Notes under the pieces: generated by a model | The model's input: the letters and a program-made list of their open reading frames with translations, nothing else | Databases searched by the model: none | Told to the model about the DNA's origin: nothing | Source: Prochlorococcus marinus CUG1415 | GTDB lineage: Bacteria > Cyanobacteriota > Cyanobacteriia > PCC-6307 > Cyanobiaceae | Direction of reading: 5' to 3' | Assembly (NCBI RefSeq): GCF_017696015.1 | Contig: NZ_JAAORL010000001.1 | Location: 186,001-250,000, forward strand | Length of the DNA: 64,000 bases | Shown: positions 9,358 to 19,086 of the stretch, in pieces | Numbering within the stretch: the first letter of the stretch is position 1 | Layout of the letters: each line of letters opens with the position of its first letter | Made by a program: the position numbers and the translations under genes

Positions 9358-10959
9358 ATGGAAATAAATAAAGAAAAAATTCTTGTAGTTAAAAATCTTA
9401 CTGTTAAATATGGTTTAAAACAGCAACCTATCATCAAAAATTTTAATCTTGAAATAGATAAAGGAGATCATTTGGCCATAATAGGATCCTCTGGATGTGG
9501 AAAGACTACTTTTGCAAAAACATTAGTAAATATATTGCCTGATAAGGCCACTTCTAAAGGGTATATATCGATTTCTAGTGTAGATCCCAGGAAAATAAAT
9601 AACAAAGAAGCACAATTATTTAGAAGAAAAAATTTTGGATTTATATATCAAGATTCTATAAAAAAACTTAATCCACTTATGAGAGTTGGGGATCACTTAT
9701 ATGAATTGTTTAAAACTCATGATCAAACTAAATCATCTTTAATTATTAAAAAATTAGTAAAAGAAGTTTTTCAAAAAGTAGGAATTGAAGAAAGCAGACT
9801 TGATTCTTTCCCGCATCAATTTAGCGGTGGAATGAGACAGAGAGTTTCTATAGCAATGGCTCTTGCTTTAAAACCTAAATTACTAATAGCTGATGAACCT
9901 ACAACAAGCTTAGATACCAGAACAAGTTTTGAAATCATGAAAGAAATAATTCAGTTATGTAATGAATTCGATACTACTTTAATTTTAATTAGTCACGATA
10001 TTAATCTTGCAGCAAAGTGGTGTAAAAAAGTTGCAATAATTGAAAAAGGATCGATTGTTGAAAAAGGAAATATATTAGATATTTTTCAATCACCAAAATC
10101 AGATATTGGGATAAAGTTAGTAAATGCCTCAAAAATAGTATTAGAATCAAATATTAAAAATAATGTTCTAGATGAGGTCGTTCTAGAAGTAAATAACTTA
10201 AGACATTGGTATAAATTAAATTCTTCGATTTTTATAAATAAATGGAATAAGGCTTTAAATGAAGTTAGTTTTAAATTATATAAGAATGAGACTCTTGGAA
10301 TAGTTGGTTCTTCAGGCAGCGGTAAAAGTACATTATGTAGGGCTTTAATTGGACTTCTGAAAGTAAGAGGTGGTGAAATAAAAATTTATGATAAAAATCA
10401 CGCATCGAAAAAAAATAAATCTTTTAAAAAGCACAATAATATGCAAATTATTTTTCAAGATCCTTTTTCAAGTTTGAATCCGAAAATGACAATTAAAAAT
10501 ATTTTGGAAGATATATTTTTTATTCAAAAAATCTCAGATAAAAGAAAAATTGAAAAAGAAATAAAATTCATGTTTAGACATTTAAGTCTTCCTTTTAATA
10601 GTGAATTTTTAAATTCTTATCCTAGCCAATTATCTGGTGGTCAATTGCAAAGAATTTCATTAGCCAGAGCGCTATTGTTGAAACCAAAAATTTTGATTTG
10701 TGATGAGAGCGTTAATATGTTAGATGCTTCAGTAAAAATAGAAATTCTTGCATTACTTAGAGTCTTGCAAGAAAAAATGGATTTAACCATTATCTTTATT
10801 ACACATGATTTAGGTATTGCTAAAAGATTTTGTAATAGGTTGCTAGTCATGAATCACGGAAAGATAGTTGATGAAGGAGAAAGTTCTACAATATTCATTA
10901 AAACTAAAAACACCTATACAAAATCTCTTCTAAATTCTTCTTTAAATCTTATTATTTAG
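9358..10959 (+). CDS. Double-ATPase ABC protein, oligopeptide/dipeptide-transporter type
   Basis: A 533-residue protein with two complete ABC nucleotide-binding domains in tandem, like a DppD-DppF or GsiA-style fusion. Domain 1 has GSSGCGKTT, FSGGMRQRVSIA and LIADEPTTSLD. Domain 2 has GSSGSGKST, LSGGQLQRISLA and ICDESVNMLD, where the usual Walker-B DEP is DES. I place the start at the ATG at 9358; the frame stays open to 9250, but that extension runs into the divergent relA/spoT coding region and lacks family similarity. No permease or binding-protein gene is adjacent, so the membrane partner must be elsewhere and the substrate is unknown. The 3' end overlaps the convergent rluD by 8 bases. 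Confidence 0.88.
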   Translation: MEINKEKILVVKNLTVKYGLKQQPIIKNFNLEIDKGDHLAIIGSSGCGKTTFAKTLVNILPDKATSKGYISISSVDPRKINNKEAQLFRRKNFGFIYQDSIKKLNPLMRVGDHLYELFKTHDQTKSSLIIKKLVKEVFQKVGIEESRLDSFPHQFSGGMRQRVSIAMALALKPKLLIADEPTTSLDTRTSFEIMKEIIQLCNEFDTTLILISHDINLAAKWCKKVAIIEKGSIVEKGNILDIFQSPKSDIGIKLVNASKIVLESNIKNNVLDEVVLEVNNLRHWYKLNSSIFINKWNKALNEVSFKLYKNETLGIVGSSGSGKSTLCRALIGLLKVRGGEIKIYDKNHASKKNKSFKKHNNMQIIFQDPFSSLNPKMTIKNILEDIFFIQKISDKRKIEKEIKFMFRHLSLPFNSEFLNSYPSQLSGGQLQRISLARALLLKPKILICDESVNMLDASVKIEILALLRVLQEKMDLTIIFITHDLGIAKRFCNRLLVMNHGKIVDEGESSTIFIKTKNTYTKSLLNSSLNLII

Positions 10960-11911
10960 CTTTAAGCACGTTTAGTAATTTTTTAAAATCTAATGGTAAT
11001 CCTGCTTCAAATATCATTTCTTTACCATTGATTGGATGTATAAGGCCAAGCTTAAAAGCATGTAATGCTTGGCCCTTTAATTTACATGGAAGTTTTTTGC
11101 ATCTTCCATATAAAGGATCACCCACAATAGGATGATTAATGTGAGCGCAATGAACTCTTATTTGATGCGTTCGACCAGTATCTAATTTGAAATTCATTAA
11201 TGAGTAATTACCTAATCTTTCTTTTAATTTCCAATAAGTGCAGGCGTATCTTCCTGAAGCTTCTTCAACTACTTTATATTTCAATCTATTGAATTTATCT
11301 CTTCCAATGTGCCCCACTATTTGGCCTTCTTCAGAATTAGGTGCTCCATGTATTACTGCAATATATTCGCGTGAAGCTATTTTTTCTTTTATTTGTTTCT
11401 GGAGATTTACCAGTGCTTCTTGGCTTTTTGCTACCACCATACATCCGGAGGTATCTTTATCTAATCTGTGAACAATACCAGGTCTTAGTTTCCCATTAAT
11501 TCCAGGAAGATCATTACAGTGAAAAAGTAATCCATTGACTAGAGTTCCTGATTTGTGTCCTGGGGCTGGATGAACAATAAGTCCTGATTGTTTATTGATT
11601 ACTATGATGTGCTCGTCTTCAAAAAGGATTTCTAAATCCATTTTTTCAGGTTTCAAATATACAAGAGGTTCTGGAGGAGGCATCCAGATTTGAACATTGT
11701 CGCCAATTTTTAATGGGGTCTTTGCTTTCGCAGTCTTATAGTTTACAAGTACTAATCCTGAATTGATAAAATGTTGAATTCTTGCTCTACTTTGTTCTGG
11801 CCTTTTACTTACCAACCATCTATCTAGTCTCATCGGAAGAGGTAGCTCATAAATAATTTCAATAAGTTCACCCTCTCCAATGCCGAAAGAATTTTGATTA
11901 TCTAATTCCAT
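10952..11911 (-). CDS. rluD: Ribosomal large subunit pseudouridine synthase, RluD/RluA family
   Basis: A 319-residue protein with an N-terminal S4-like RNA-binding domain (LVSKRPEQSRARIQHFINSG) followed by the RluA-family catalytic domain. The active-site segment GIVHRLDKDTSGCMVVAKS contains the catalytic aspartate. The later motifs GRTHQIRVHCAHINHPIVGD and LHAFKLG also match. It isomerises specific uridines in 23S rRNA; the exact site cannot be read from sequence. Its 5' end overlaps the 3' end of the rbgA-like gene by 10 bases in the same direction, indicating one transcript. Confidence 0.92.
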   Translation of the reverse strand: MELDNQNSFGIGEGELIEIIYELPLPMRLDRWLVSKRPEQSRARIQHFINSGLVLVNYKTAKAKTPLKIGDNVQIWMPPPEPLVYLKPEKMDLEILFEDEHIIVINKQSGLIVHPAPGHKSGTLVNGLLFHCNDLPGINGKLRPGIVHRLDKDTSGCMVVAKSQEALVNLQKQIKEKIASREYIAVIHGAPNSEEGQIVGHIGRDKFNRLKYKVVEEASGRYACTYWKLKERLGNYSLMNFKLDTGRTHQIRVHCAHINHPIVGDPLYGRCKKLPCKLKGQALHAFKLGLIHPINGKEMIFEAGLPLDFKKLLNVLKAK

Positions 11912-12774
11912 GGTGGGACTTCTAAAGCAATTTTACCAAGCATTTGATTTCTATAATCTTCCAATAATTTATGAGACATTCTTCTTTTATCGCCTGAGGT
12001 ATGTTTTGAGGCTGCTTCATCGATCCAATCAGAAGGACTCTCAAAGCCTTTTGTAATATCAACCCCATATCTATTTGATATTTGTTTTACTGAGATGTTC
12101 GCATTTTTATCTTTGTTGAGAGTGGACATAATTTTGATAAATCCAATTGCGACACTCTCTATTTCATAGGCAGCCTCTCCAATATCGTCACATAGTGCAA
12201 GATTAAGTGCTGATTTTTGATTTTCTAAATTAGGAGGTATAACACCAGGAGCATCTAGTAGATCAATACCACTATCTAATTTTATCCATCTTAAATTACG
12301 TGTCACTCCAGCTTTCCTAGCACTATCGACAACTCTTTTTTTTGCAATTCTATTAATTAACGCTGATTTACCTACGTTTGGGAAACCAAGTGTAAGGGCT
12401 CTTATTGGCCTTATTCTCATACCTCTAGCAATCCTTCTAGCATCAATTGATGATCTAGATTCTTTTGCAGATTTACAAATTTCTTTAATACCTATACCTC
12501 TTTTAGCATCACACCAATGCGGATATTGATCTTTTTCATTAAACCATTTATTCCAACTAGTTATTGTGTCAGGAGTGATCATGTCTGATCTATTAATAAC
12601 AAGAATATGTTTTTTATTGTTGATCCATTTATTTAAATGTGGGTGACCTGTTGATATTGGGATTCGTGCATCTCTAACTTCTATAACTAAATCTACTTTA
12701 TTGATGACTTCAGATAATTTTTTTTCTGCTTTTGCGATATGGCCTGGATACCATTGAATTTTGGGTATGTCCAC
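11902..12774 (-). CDS. rbgA: Ribosome biogenesis GTPase YlqF/RbgA
   Basis: A 290-residue circularly permuted GTPase. The G4-like motif (INRSDMI) precedes the P-loop (GFPNVGKSALINR), followed by RNLRWIKLDSGIDLLDAPGVIPP containing the G3 DxPG. The N-terminus WYPGHIAKAEKKL is a hallmark of the YlqF family. RbgA acts in late assembly of the 50S subunit. It overlaps rluD by 10 bases, linking two 50S-maturation functions. The start at 12774 is divergent from pgk. Confidence 0.93.
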   Translation of the reverse strand: MDIPKIQWYPGHIAKAEKKLSEVINKVDLVIEVRDARIPISTGHPHLNKWINNKKHILVINRSDMITPDTITSWNKWFNEKDQYPHWCDAKRGIGIKEICKSAKESRSSIDARRIARGMRIRPIRALTLGFPNVGKSALINRIAKKRVVDSARKAGVTRNLRWIKLDSGIDLLDAPGVIPPNLENQKSALNLALCDDIGEAAYEIESVAIGFIKIMSTLNKDKNANISVKQISNRYGVDITKGFESPSDWIDEAASKHTSGDKRRMSHKLLEDYRNQMLGKIALEVPPWN

Positions 12775-12912
12775 TTCAATAAAATAAATAAAATTTTTGT
12801 ATTCCTTTTAATTTTTATTAGTTTCAAAAGTATTTACTTTTAAATTTTAGTATAAATTTAATAACTAAAAAATTTTTATCATAGTTAATTTTTAAAATTT
12901 ATTAAGGCATAG

Positions 12913-12923
12913 GTAACAGTTAC
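12913..12923. promoter_or_regulatory. Palindrome upstream of pgk
   Basis: A perfect inverted repeat GTAAC-A-GTTAC sits about 64 bases before the pgk start, in the 212-base divergent region between rbgA and pgk. The gap otherwise holds only A/T-rich sequence. The repeat could be an operator for either gene. It does not fit the NtcA consensus (GTA-N8-TAC). No binding protein is assigned. Confidence 0.35.
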
Positions 12924-12986
12924 TACTTTTTAACCCAATAAGTCCAAATAAACGTTAGGGTCTTAAGATTAAAAATAGGTTGTTTA

Positions 12987-14195
12987 ATGTCAAAATTATC
13001 TCTTTCCAGTCTTGATAAGACACATTTAGAAGGTAAAAAAGTTCTTGTAAGAGTAGATTTTAATGTTCCATTAAATGAAGGTGGCCAGATAACTGACGAT
13101 ACACGCATTAGAGCAGCGATCCCAACAATTGAATATCTAATTAATAATTCTGCGAAAGTTATTTTAGCTGCCCATTTTGGAAGACCAAAGGGTCAGGTAA
13201 ATGAAAAAATGAGATTAACTCCAGTAGCAGCAAGATTAACTGAATTGTTAGGAAAAAATGTCGCTCTTACTAATAGTTGTATAGGTGATGAAGCAGTTGC
13301 AGAATCAAATAGTTTAGATAATGGAGATGTTCTTTTACTTGAAAATGTTCGTTTCTTTGGAGAAGAGGAAAAGAACGACTTGGATTTTGCTAAAAATTTA
13401 GCATCACATGCAGATATGTATGTCAATGATGCTTTTGGTGCTGCTCACAGAGCTCATGCTTCAACTCAGGGTGTTACTAATTATTTAAGTCCCTCAGTAG
13501 CTGGATTCCTTTTAGAAAAAGAATTGAAATACTTACAAGGAGCAATAGATTCTCCAAAGCGCCCATTGGCAGCAATAGTTGGAGGATCAAAGGTTAGTAG
13601 CAAAATAGGAGTGCTTGATTCTTTACTAGATAAGTGTGACAAAATCATGATTGGTGGAGGTATGATTTTTACTTTTTATAAAGCTAGAGGTCTAGATGTC
13701 GGGAAAAGCCTTGTAGAAGAAGATAAACTTGAGCTTGCTAAAGATTTAGAAGCAAAAGCAAAAGCAAAAGGAGTTGAATTATTGTTACCCACTGATGTTG
13801 TTTTAGCTAATGAATTTTCTCCTGACGCCGAAAGCAAAATTTCTCAAATTGATTCAATTAGTGGGGATTGGATGGGTCTCGATATTGGTCCAGATTCCAT
13901 TAAAGTTTTTCAGAATGCTCTTGCAGAATGTAAGACGATTATTTGGAATGGACCAATGGGAGTTTTTGAATTTGATAAATTTGCAGAAGGTACAAATGCA
14001 ATAGCTACGACCCTTGCTGACTTAAGTGCTTTTTCTGAAGTTTGTACAATAATTGGTGGTGGAGATTCAGTTGCAGCAGTTGAGAAAGCAGGATTAGCTG
14101 AGAAAATGTCTCATATATCTACTGGTGGTGGCGCTAGTTTGGAACTTTTAGAAGGTAAAACCTTACCTGGTGTAGCAGCTTTAAACGAAGCCTAG
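12987..14195 (+). CDS. pgk: Phosphoglycerate kinase
   Basis: A 402-residue monomeric enzyme interconverting 3-phosphoglycerate and 1,3-bisphosphoglycerate, used in both the Calvin cycle and glycolysis. The N-terminal substrate domain starts with [12 protein letters not shown] and contains [10 protein letters not shown] and [15 protein letters not shown]. The nucleotide domain has [25 protein letters not shown] and the glycine-rich [10 protein letters not shown] near the C-terminus. Length is typical. Only 1 base separates its stop from the convergent downstream gene. Confidence 0.98.
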   Translation: MSKLSLSSLDKTHLEGKKVLVRVDFNVPLNEGGQITDDTRIRAAIPTIEYLINNSAKVILAAHFGRPKGQVNEKMRLTPVAARLTELLGKNVALTNSCIGDEAVAESNSLDNGDVLLLENVRFFGEEEKNDLDFAKNLASHADMYVNDAFGAAHRAHASTQGVTNYLSPSVAGFLLEKELKYLQGAIDSPKRPLAAIVGGSKVSSKIGVLDSLLDKCDKIMIGGGMIFTFYKARGLDVGKSLVEEDKLELAKDLEAKAKAKGVELLLPTDVVLANEFSPDAESKISQIDSISGDWMGLDIGPDSIKVFQNALAECKTIIWNGPMGVFEFDKFAEGTNAIATTLADLSAFSEVCTIIGGGDSVAAVEKAGLAEKMSHISTGGGASLELLEGKTLPGVAALNEA

Positions 14196-14196
14196 G

Positions 14197-14931
14197 TTAT
14201 AACTCATCAACAATATTAATACTCTTTGTGAAAGTAATCATTCCCTCAGGGTGAGCTATGATTCCTGACCAAATTTGTATACCGGGTTTTGAAGGGGCTC
14301 TTGTCATTTTAAAAATCCCCCCAGATGCCAATGGCTCCAATAATATTTCTTGTTCGAAAAATGAATTAACTTGATGAGGTTTTATAGCTCCGGCAATAAT
14401 AACTTCTTCAAGAGGTTTATTTAGAATTATATCGATATCATATTTTGAACCAGTAAGAACTCTATCAGGAATTTTAAAACTAATATCTATCTTTTTATCA
14501 TCATTTCTTATAGTTGTGAATAAATTTTTGATAATCCCTTCATCTATTTTCCCATTTACGATTGAAAATAAATAATCAAAATTGGATTGGAGTATATGTA
14601 TTTTTCCATTAACTATTTTTTCTCCAGAAACTTTTATTCGCAAAATAGCTTCATTTGGAATATTAGATTTTAATCTTGTTATCTTCCATTTGCTGTTCGG
14701 GAAATCATTAATAATCTTTGAAAATTGTTTTTGTATATTTTGGCTTTCTTCATTTCTAAAATTTTTTCTAATGAACTCTAAATCACTATTATTTAAAGAG
14801 TTTTCTAGATTTCTAGTAAAATCAACTTTTAAAGTTTGCGTTATTGCTGAATAGGGAATAATAAGATAAACAAATAAGTAGAGAAGAAATCCTATATTTT
14901 TAAATAAGTTTAAATTAAACATATTAATCAT
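14197..14931 (-). CDS. Conserved exported or membrane-anchored hypothetical protein
   Basis: A 244-residue protein with a strongly hydrophobic N-terminus (about residues 10-31), consistent with a signal peptide or single anchor, followed by a soluble part rich in charged and beta-forming residues. Features include KISFKIPDRVL-type strands (visible as IDISFKIPDRVLTGSKYDI) and a C-terminal segment with MTRAPSKPGIQIW. I do not recognise a named domain with confidence. It is divergent from murG (32 bases apart) and convergent with pgk. The 32-base gap leaves little room for two promoters, so one may lie inside a coding region. Confidence 0.7.
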   Translation of the reverse strand: MINMFNLNLFKNIGFLLYLFVYLIIPYSAITQTLKVDFTRNLENSLNNSDLEFIRKNFRNEESQNIQKQFSKIINDFPNSKWKITRLKSNIPNEAILRIKVSGEKIVNGKIHILQSNFDYLFSIVNGKIDEGIIKNLFTTIRNDDKKIDISFKIPDRVLTGSKYDIDIILNKPLEEVIIAGAIKPHQVNSFFEQEILLEPLASGGIFKMTRAPSKPGIQIWSGIIAHPEGMITFTKSINIVDEL

Positions 14932-14963
14932 TGGTTATTTTTATTCTACTAATTTAAGTTTTT

Positions 14964-16055
14964 ATGTCTAAAAAAAATAATTTATTAGTTGCAGCGAGTG
15001 GAACAGGCGGGCATATTTTCCCAGCGTTAGCAGTTTCTAAAGAGTTGGAGGATGAATGGAATATTCATTGGTTGGGTGTTCATCAAAGACTTGATGCAAA
15101 TTTTATTCCCAAAAAATATAATTTGAGGAGTTTGAATATAAAGACACCAAAAAAAAATATTTTTTTGTTTTACCAATATATAGAAATTTTATTGTCAACT
15201 TTCCAAATAATTAGGATCTTAAAAGAAAAAAAAATCAACTTAGTTTTTACGACTGGAGGTTATATATCAGCACCTACTATTATTGCTTCAAAACTTCTCG
15301 GGATACCTATCATTATTCATGAATCAAATTTAATTCCAGGAATGGTCACGAAATATTTTGGTTTTTTATGTAACTATGTTTTTTTAGGATTTAAGAAAAC
15401 AAATTCTTATTTAAAAAATTGTAAAACTATTTTCACTGGAACTCCTTTAAGAGAGCAATTCTATCAATTTAATTTTTTGCCAGAATGGGTTCCAAAAGGG
15501 AAAGGACCTCTTCTGATTGTTATGGGAGGTAGTCAAGGTGCAAAAGCTATAAATCAAATTATTTATGAATCTCTAGAATTTTTAATGAAAAAACAGTTTC
15601 GGATAGTTCATATTATTGGCGAATCAAATCAACAACCTTTTCATGTAAAAAATTCCAAAAATTATATTCAAAAGAAATTTACTAATGAAATGGCAGCTTT
15701 AATTCAAAACTGTGATCTTGTAATATCGAGATCTGGTGCAGGAACAATCAATGAATTAATAGAGGCTGAAAAACCTTCAATTTTAATTCCATATCCATAT
15801 TCTAAAAATAATCACCAAGAGAAAAATGCAATGATTCTTGCTGAAAGTGGAGGCTCAGTTTTAATCAATCAGAATAAAATTTCTAAGGAATTTTTTGAAG
15901 AAACTCTAGAAAGAATTTTTAAAATAAAATCAAAAAAGGGAAAAAATCACTATGAAATATTAAATCTTATGAAGAAGAACATGGAAAATAATAATAAAAT
16001 TAAATCTAAAAATGAGATTAAAAAATTTATTAATTATTTTTTAAAGGAATTCTGA
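14964..16055 (+). CDS. murG: MurG, UDP-GlcNAc transferase of peptidoglycan synthesis
   Basis: A 363-residue glycosyltransferase that adds GlcNAc to lipid I to form lipid II at the inner face of the cytoplasmic membrane. It shows the N-terminal glycine loop SGTGGHIFPALAVS, the membrane-facing HESNLIPG loop, the second glycine loop MGGSQGAKAIN, and the UDP-binding region RSGAGTINELIEAEKPSILIP with the following NHQEKNA. Length is typical. The 3' end overlaps the convergent aminotransferase gene by 22 bases. Confidence 0.97.
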   Translation: MSKKNNLLVAASGTGGHIFPALAVSKELEDEWNIHWLGVHQRLDANFIPKKYNLRSLNIKTPKKNIFLFYQYIEILLSTFQIIRILKEKKINLVFTTGGYISAPTIIASKLLGIPIIIHESNLIPGMVTKYFGFLCNYVFLGFKKTNSYLKNCKTIFTGTPLREQFYQFNFLPEWVPKGKGPLLIVMGGSQGAKAINQIIYESLEFLMKKQFRIVHIIGESNQQPFHVKNSKNYIQKKFTNEMAALIQNCDLVISRSGAGTINELIEAEKPSILIPYPYSKNNHQEKNAMILAESGGSVLINQNKISKEFFEETLERIFKIKSKKGKNHYEILNLMKKNMENNNKIKSKNEIKKFINYFLKEF

Positions 16056-17158
16056 ATCTCTTTACATAAAAGAGTGTTATTTTTCCTATTCTGCAAACTT
16101 ATTCTTGCCCACTTTTCGTCAAGAAATCTAAATGAATTACATTCTCTAAGCAATATTCCCTTATCTGCTAAGTATTTTATATTTGGCGATAAGGATGTTT
16201 TACTTTCTATTAAAAAAAAGTTGGTTGAAGAGTTATGAACTTTAAGGTTTTCTATCTTTGATAATTTTTCACATACTCTCTCTCTCTCAATATTTATCCA
16301 GCAGTGAATCTTTCTTGTCCATTGTTCATAAAATTTCTTATTACTTAGTAGATCAATTCCGGCTTTAATAGCAAAGGAATTTAAAGGCCAAGGATCTCTA
16401 TTGATTTTCCATTGATTAAGTTTTTTCGATGAGCCAATAACGTAACCTAATCTAAGACCTGGAATATTAAATATTTTGGTTAAGCTTCTCAAGACTAATA
16501 AATTATCATATTTTTGGGTTAATGGTATTAAAGATTCTTTATCTCCATGAGGTGTTATTGATAAGAAAGCCTCATCACAGATAACTAATTTATATTTTTT
16601 TATTATTTCCTCTAATGAATTCTTACCCCACAATTGGCCGGTGGGGTTATGTGGATTTGTTATCCAAATAACATCACCTTTAGGATGAATTGGAAATGAT
16701 TGAGGAAAAATATTATCCCAGTGTTTTGGTAATTCGCAATGTATGAAATTGCTATTCCAACAATTTAAAGATCTTTCATAATCAACAAAGCTTGGAGAAG
16801 GAATACAACTTTTTCCAAATTTGGATGCTTCATAACCTGCCCATGTTATTAGCTCAGAAGCTCCATTTCCAGGTAATATATTGTCTGGATTTATCCCATG
16901 GAATTTGCCGATTATTCTTTTCAAATCAACCAAGTTTCTTTCCGGATAATATCTAAATCCAAGATTCTTAATTTCCGCATTTAATGAATCTATTAGTATT
17001 TGAGGGGGGGCAAAGGGTACTAATGAGGCACTTGCATCAATGATTTCAGACGGTAATAAATTTAATTTTTTTGCATTTGCATATACATTGCCTCCATGTT
17101 TTAAGTTTGATATTTGCATCGCTTCTGTTGAGTAGTAATTAGGTTCCGATTTATGCAT
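16034..17158 (-). CDS. Class I/II aminotransferase, CobD/CobC-like (threonine-phosphate decarboxylase type)
   Basis: A 374-residue fold-type I PLP enzyme. The N-terminal LKHGGNVYANAKKLNL and IDASASLVPFAPP resemble CobD (L-threonine-O-3-phosphate decarboxylase) more than HisC. Other marks are NPHNPTGQLWG, ICDEAFLSITP and SLTKIFNIPGLRLGYVIG with the PLP lysine. CobD makes the aminopropanol linker precursor of cobalamin, but no other cobalamin synthesis gene adjoins it here. HisC-like amino acid transamination remains possible. The start may be internal, at 17119 (MQISNLKHGG). It follows pyrD by 23 bases in the same direction. Confidence 0.75.
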   Translation of the reverse strand: MHKSEPNYYSTEAMQISNLKHGGNVYANAKKLNLLPSEIIDASASLVPFAPPQILIDSLNAEIKNLGFRYYPERNLVDLKRIIGKFHGINPDNILPGNGASELITWAGYEASKFGKSCIPSPSFVDYERSLNCWNSNFIHCELPKHWDNIFPQSFPIHPKGDVIWITNPHNPTGQLWGKNSLEEIIKKYKLVICDEAFLSITPHGDKESLIPLTQKYDNLLVLRSLTKIFNIPGLRLGYVIGSSKKLNQWKINRDPWPLNSFAIKAGIDLLSNKKFYEQWTRKIHCWINIERERVCEKLSKIENLKVHNSSTNFFLIESKTSLSPNIKYLADKGILLRECNSFRFLDEKWARISLQNRKNNTLLCKEIQNSFKK

Positions 17159-17181
17159 TATTCATTATTCATTTTCTATTT

Positions 17182-18351
17182 TTATTCAATCCATTTTAAG
17201 TCTGATCCAATGGCCTCTTTGATATTAGATAATTGATGGTTATTGAGTTGCTTTATAATTCCATCAAGTATATCAGGGACTAATTGTGGACCCTTATATA
17301 TCCATCCTGTATAAAGTTGAATTAATGATGCTCCAGAACAAATTCTTTCCCAAGCAGACTCAGGACTATCGATTCCACCAACGCCAATTAAAATAATTTT
17401 TTTATCAATGTTATGAATATGTTTTATTATTTGATTTGCTTTTTTTTGTAGAGGCTTTCCACTTAATCCCCCATTTTCTTCAGAAAGTAATAATCCTGTT
17501 TGCCTGATCTTTCTATTTTCAAGACCTAATCTATCAATGCTGGTGTTAGTAGCAATTATTCCATCGATGTTTTCCTCAATTATTAATTGACAAATATCAT
17601 CAATATCTTTGAGGCTTAAATCTGGCGCAATTTTTACAAATACTGGTGGACAATTAGGTAAGTTTTTAATTTCTTTAAGAAGTTCTTTTAGAAGAATTGG
17701 ATCTTGCAACTTTCTTAGTCCTTCAGTATTTGGAGAACTTACGTTTATAGCTGCGTAATCACAATATGGAATTAATAATTTTAAAGATGTTAAATAATCA
17801 TCTTTTGCTTGAGATAAACCAGTAATTTTAGATTTGCCGAAATTTATTCCCAAACAAATATTCTTCCTGTTTTTTTTTAACTCAATACCTTGTTCAAGAA
17901 AGCTTTTAACTAGATTTTCAGCACCATTGTTATTGAAACCCATCCTATTTAATGCTGCCTCTTCTTCTGCTAATCTAAATAACCTTGGTTTGGGATTGCC
18001 ATTTTGAGCAAATTTAGTTACTGTACCAAGTTCAGCAAAACCAAATCCAAAATCTTTCCATATATTTGCAGCATTTCCATTTTTGTCAAAACCCGCAGCT
18101 AAACCAATTGGATTACTAAAATTTATTCCACATATGTTCTGAATTAACCTTTTATCAACAATAGAAAATTCTTTATTAATATTTTTTAGGATTGATGAAA
18201 CTACAGGCCAATTATATTTCCTTGAACTGAATGATAGAAGGCTAAGAGATAAATTAGTTAAATATTCTGCATCTATTCCATTGTCTTTTTTTAGTATAGG
18301 GGTTATCAAGTTTTTATAAAGATTGTTAAATACTCCCTTCTGTTCATTCAT
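17182..18351 (-). CDS. pyrD: Dihydroorotate dehydrogenase, class 2 (quinone-dependent)
   Basis: A 389-residue FMN enzyme oxidising dihydroorotate to orotate in pyrimidine synthesis. The N-terminal helical region before the barrel (about 60 residues) marks the membrane-associated class 2. Barrel motifs are GLAAGFDKNG, LGINFGKSK, AINVSSPNTEGLRKLQ with the catalytic serine, FVKIAPDLS, IATNTSIDR and GVGGIDSPESAWERICSGA for FMN phosphate. It lies 7 bases downstream of rnhA and upstream of the CobD-like gene, all leftward. pyrB is elsewhere in the window (50460-51476). Confidence 0.96.
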   Translation of the reverse strand: MNEQKGVFNNLYKNLITPILKKDNGIDAEYLTNLSLSLLSFSSRKYNWPVVSSILKNINKEFSIVDKRLIQNICGINFSNPIGLAAGFDKNGNAANIWKDFGFGFAELGTVTKFAQNGNPKPRLFRLAEEEAALNRMGFNNNGAENLVKSFLEQGIELKKNRKNICLGINFGKSKITGLSQAKDDYLTSLKLLIPYCDYAAINVSSPNTEGLRKLQDPILLKELLKEIKNLPNCPPVFVKIAPDLSLKDIDDICQLIIEENIDGIIATNTSIDRLGLENRKIRQTGLLLSEENGGLSGKPLQKKANQIIKHIHNIDKKIILIGVGGIDSPESAWERICSGASLIQLYTGWIYKGPQLVPDILDGIIKQLNNHQLSNIKEAIGSDLKWIE

Positions 18352-18358
18352 AAAAAAA

Positions 18359-19078
18359 TTAGGATTCCTTTTTTTCTATTATCCAATATTTTTTATCTTT
18401 AGGAATCAATCTCCAATTACGCCATTCAAAAAGTAAATATTTTTTTATCTTTAAGTGGTTTTCTTCACCCAATAAGTTACTCATTTCTAATGAAGTTAAG
18501 AAGTACTTTTTTTCGGCAAATTTTTGAATTAATTCATTCCTTGAAAATAATTCCTGAATTTCTGAAGGTGCATTTTTTTCAAAAAAGTCGTCTGAAGATT
18601 CTGATTCTTTTAAGTTACCTACTAAAGATATACCTTTACTATAGTTGGTTGCGATTTTATCAACCCTATCATTTTGTTTATCACCACTATGACCTTTAAC
18701 ATATTCCATTACAAGGCCATTAATTCTTAATTGATCAATTTTTTGCCATAAATCAAGATTTTGAACTGATTTTCCTGAGCTTGTTTTCCATCCATTTCTC
18801 TTCCAATTAATAATCCATTTTGTATACCCTTCTATGACATATTTACTATCAGTTCTTAATTTAAAGTTCTCTTTTAATTTATAGGTTTTTAATTTCTCAA
18901 GAGTTTTTATAGCTGCAGTTAGTTCCATTCTATTATTAGTTGTATTTTGCTCGGAACCACCTATTTCTAATTCACTGCTGTCTTCAAAAATGATTAGACC
19001 ACCCCAACCACCTGGACCTGGATTACCACTGCAGGCTCCATCAGTTGCAGCTTCAATTGCAATACAATTACTATTCAT
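18359..19078 (-). CDS. rnhA: Ribonuclease HI with C-terminal extension
   Basis: A 239-residue protein. The first about 150 residues form a standard RNase HI domain that cuts RNA in RNA-DNA hybrids: [16 protein letters not shown] (first catalytic Asp), [10 protein letters not shown] (Glu), [10 protein letters not shown] (Asp) and [17 protein letters not shown] (His and last Asp). The remaining about 85 residues are an extension rich in Lys, Glu and Trp ([17 protein letters not shown] near the end), absent from the usual about 155-residue enzyme. Its function is unknown. A hairpin at 19087-19111 sits just upstream of the start codon. Confidence 0.93.
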   Translation of the reverse strand: MNSNCIAIEAATDGACSGNPGPGGWGGLIIFEDSSELEIGGSEQNTTNNRMELTAAIKTLEKLKTYKLKENFKLRTDSKYVIEGYTKWIINWKRNGWKTSSGKSVQNLDLWQKIDQLRINGLVMEYVKGHSGDKQNDRVDKIATNYSKGISLVGNLKESESSDDFFEKNAPSEIQELFSRNELIQKFAEKKYFLTSLEMSNLLGEENHLKIKKYLLFEWRNWRLIPKDKKYWIIEKKES

Positions 19079-19086
19079 AATTTTTG

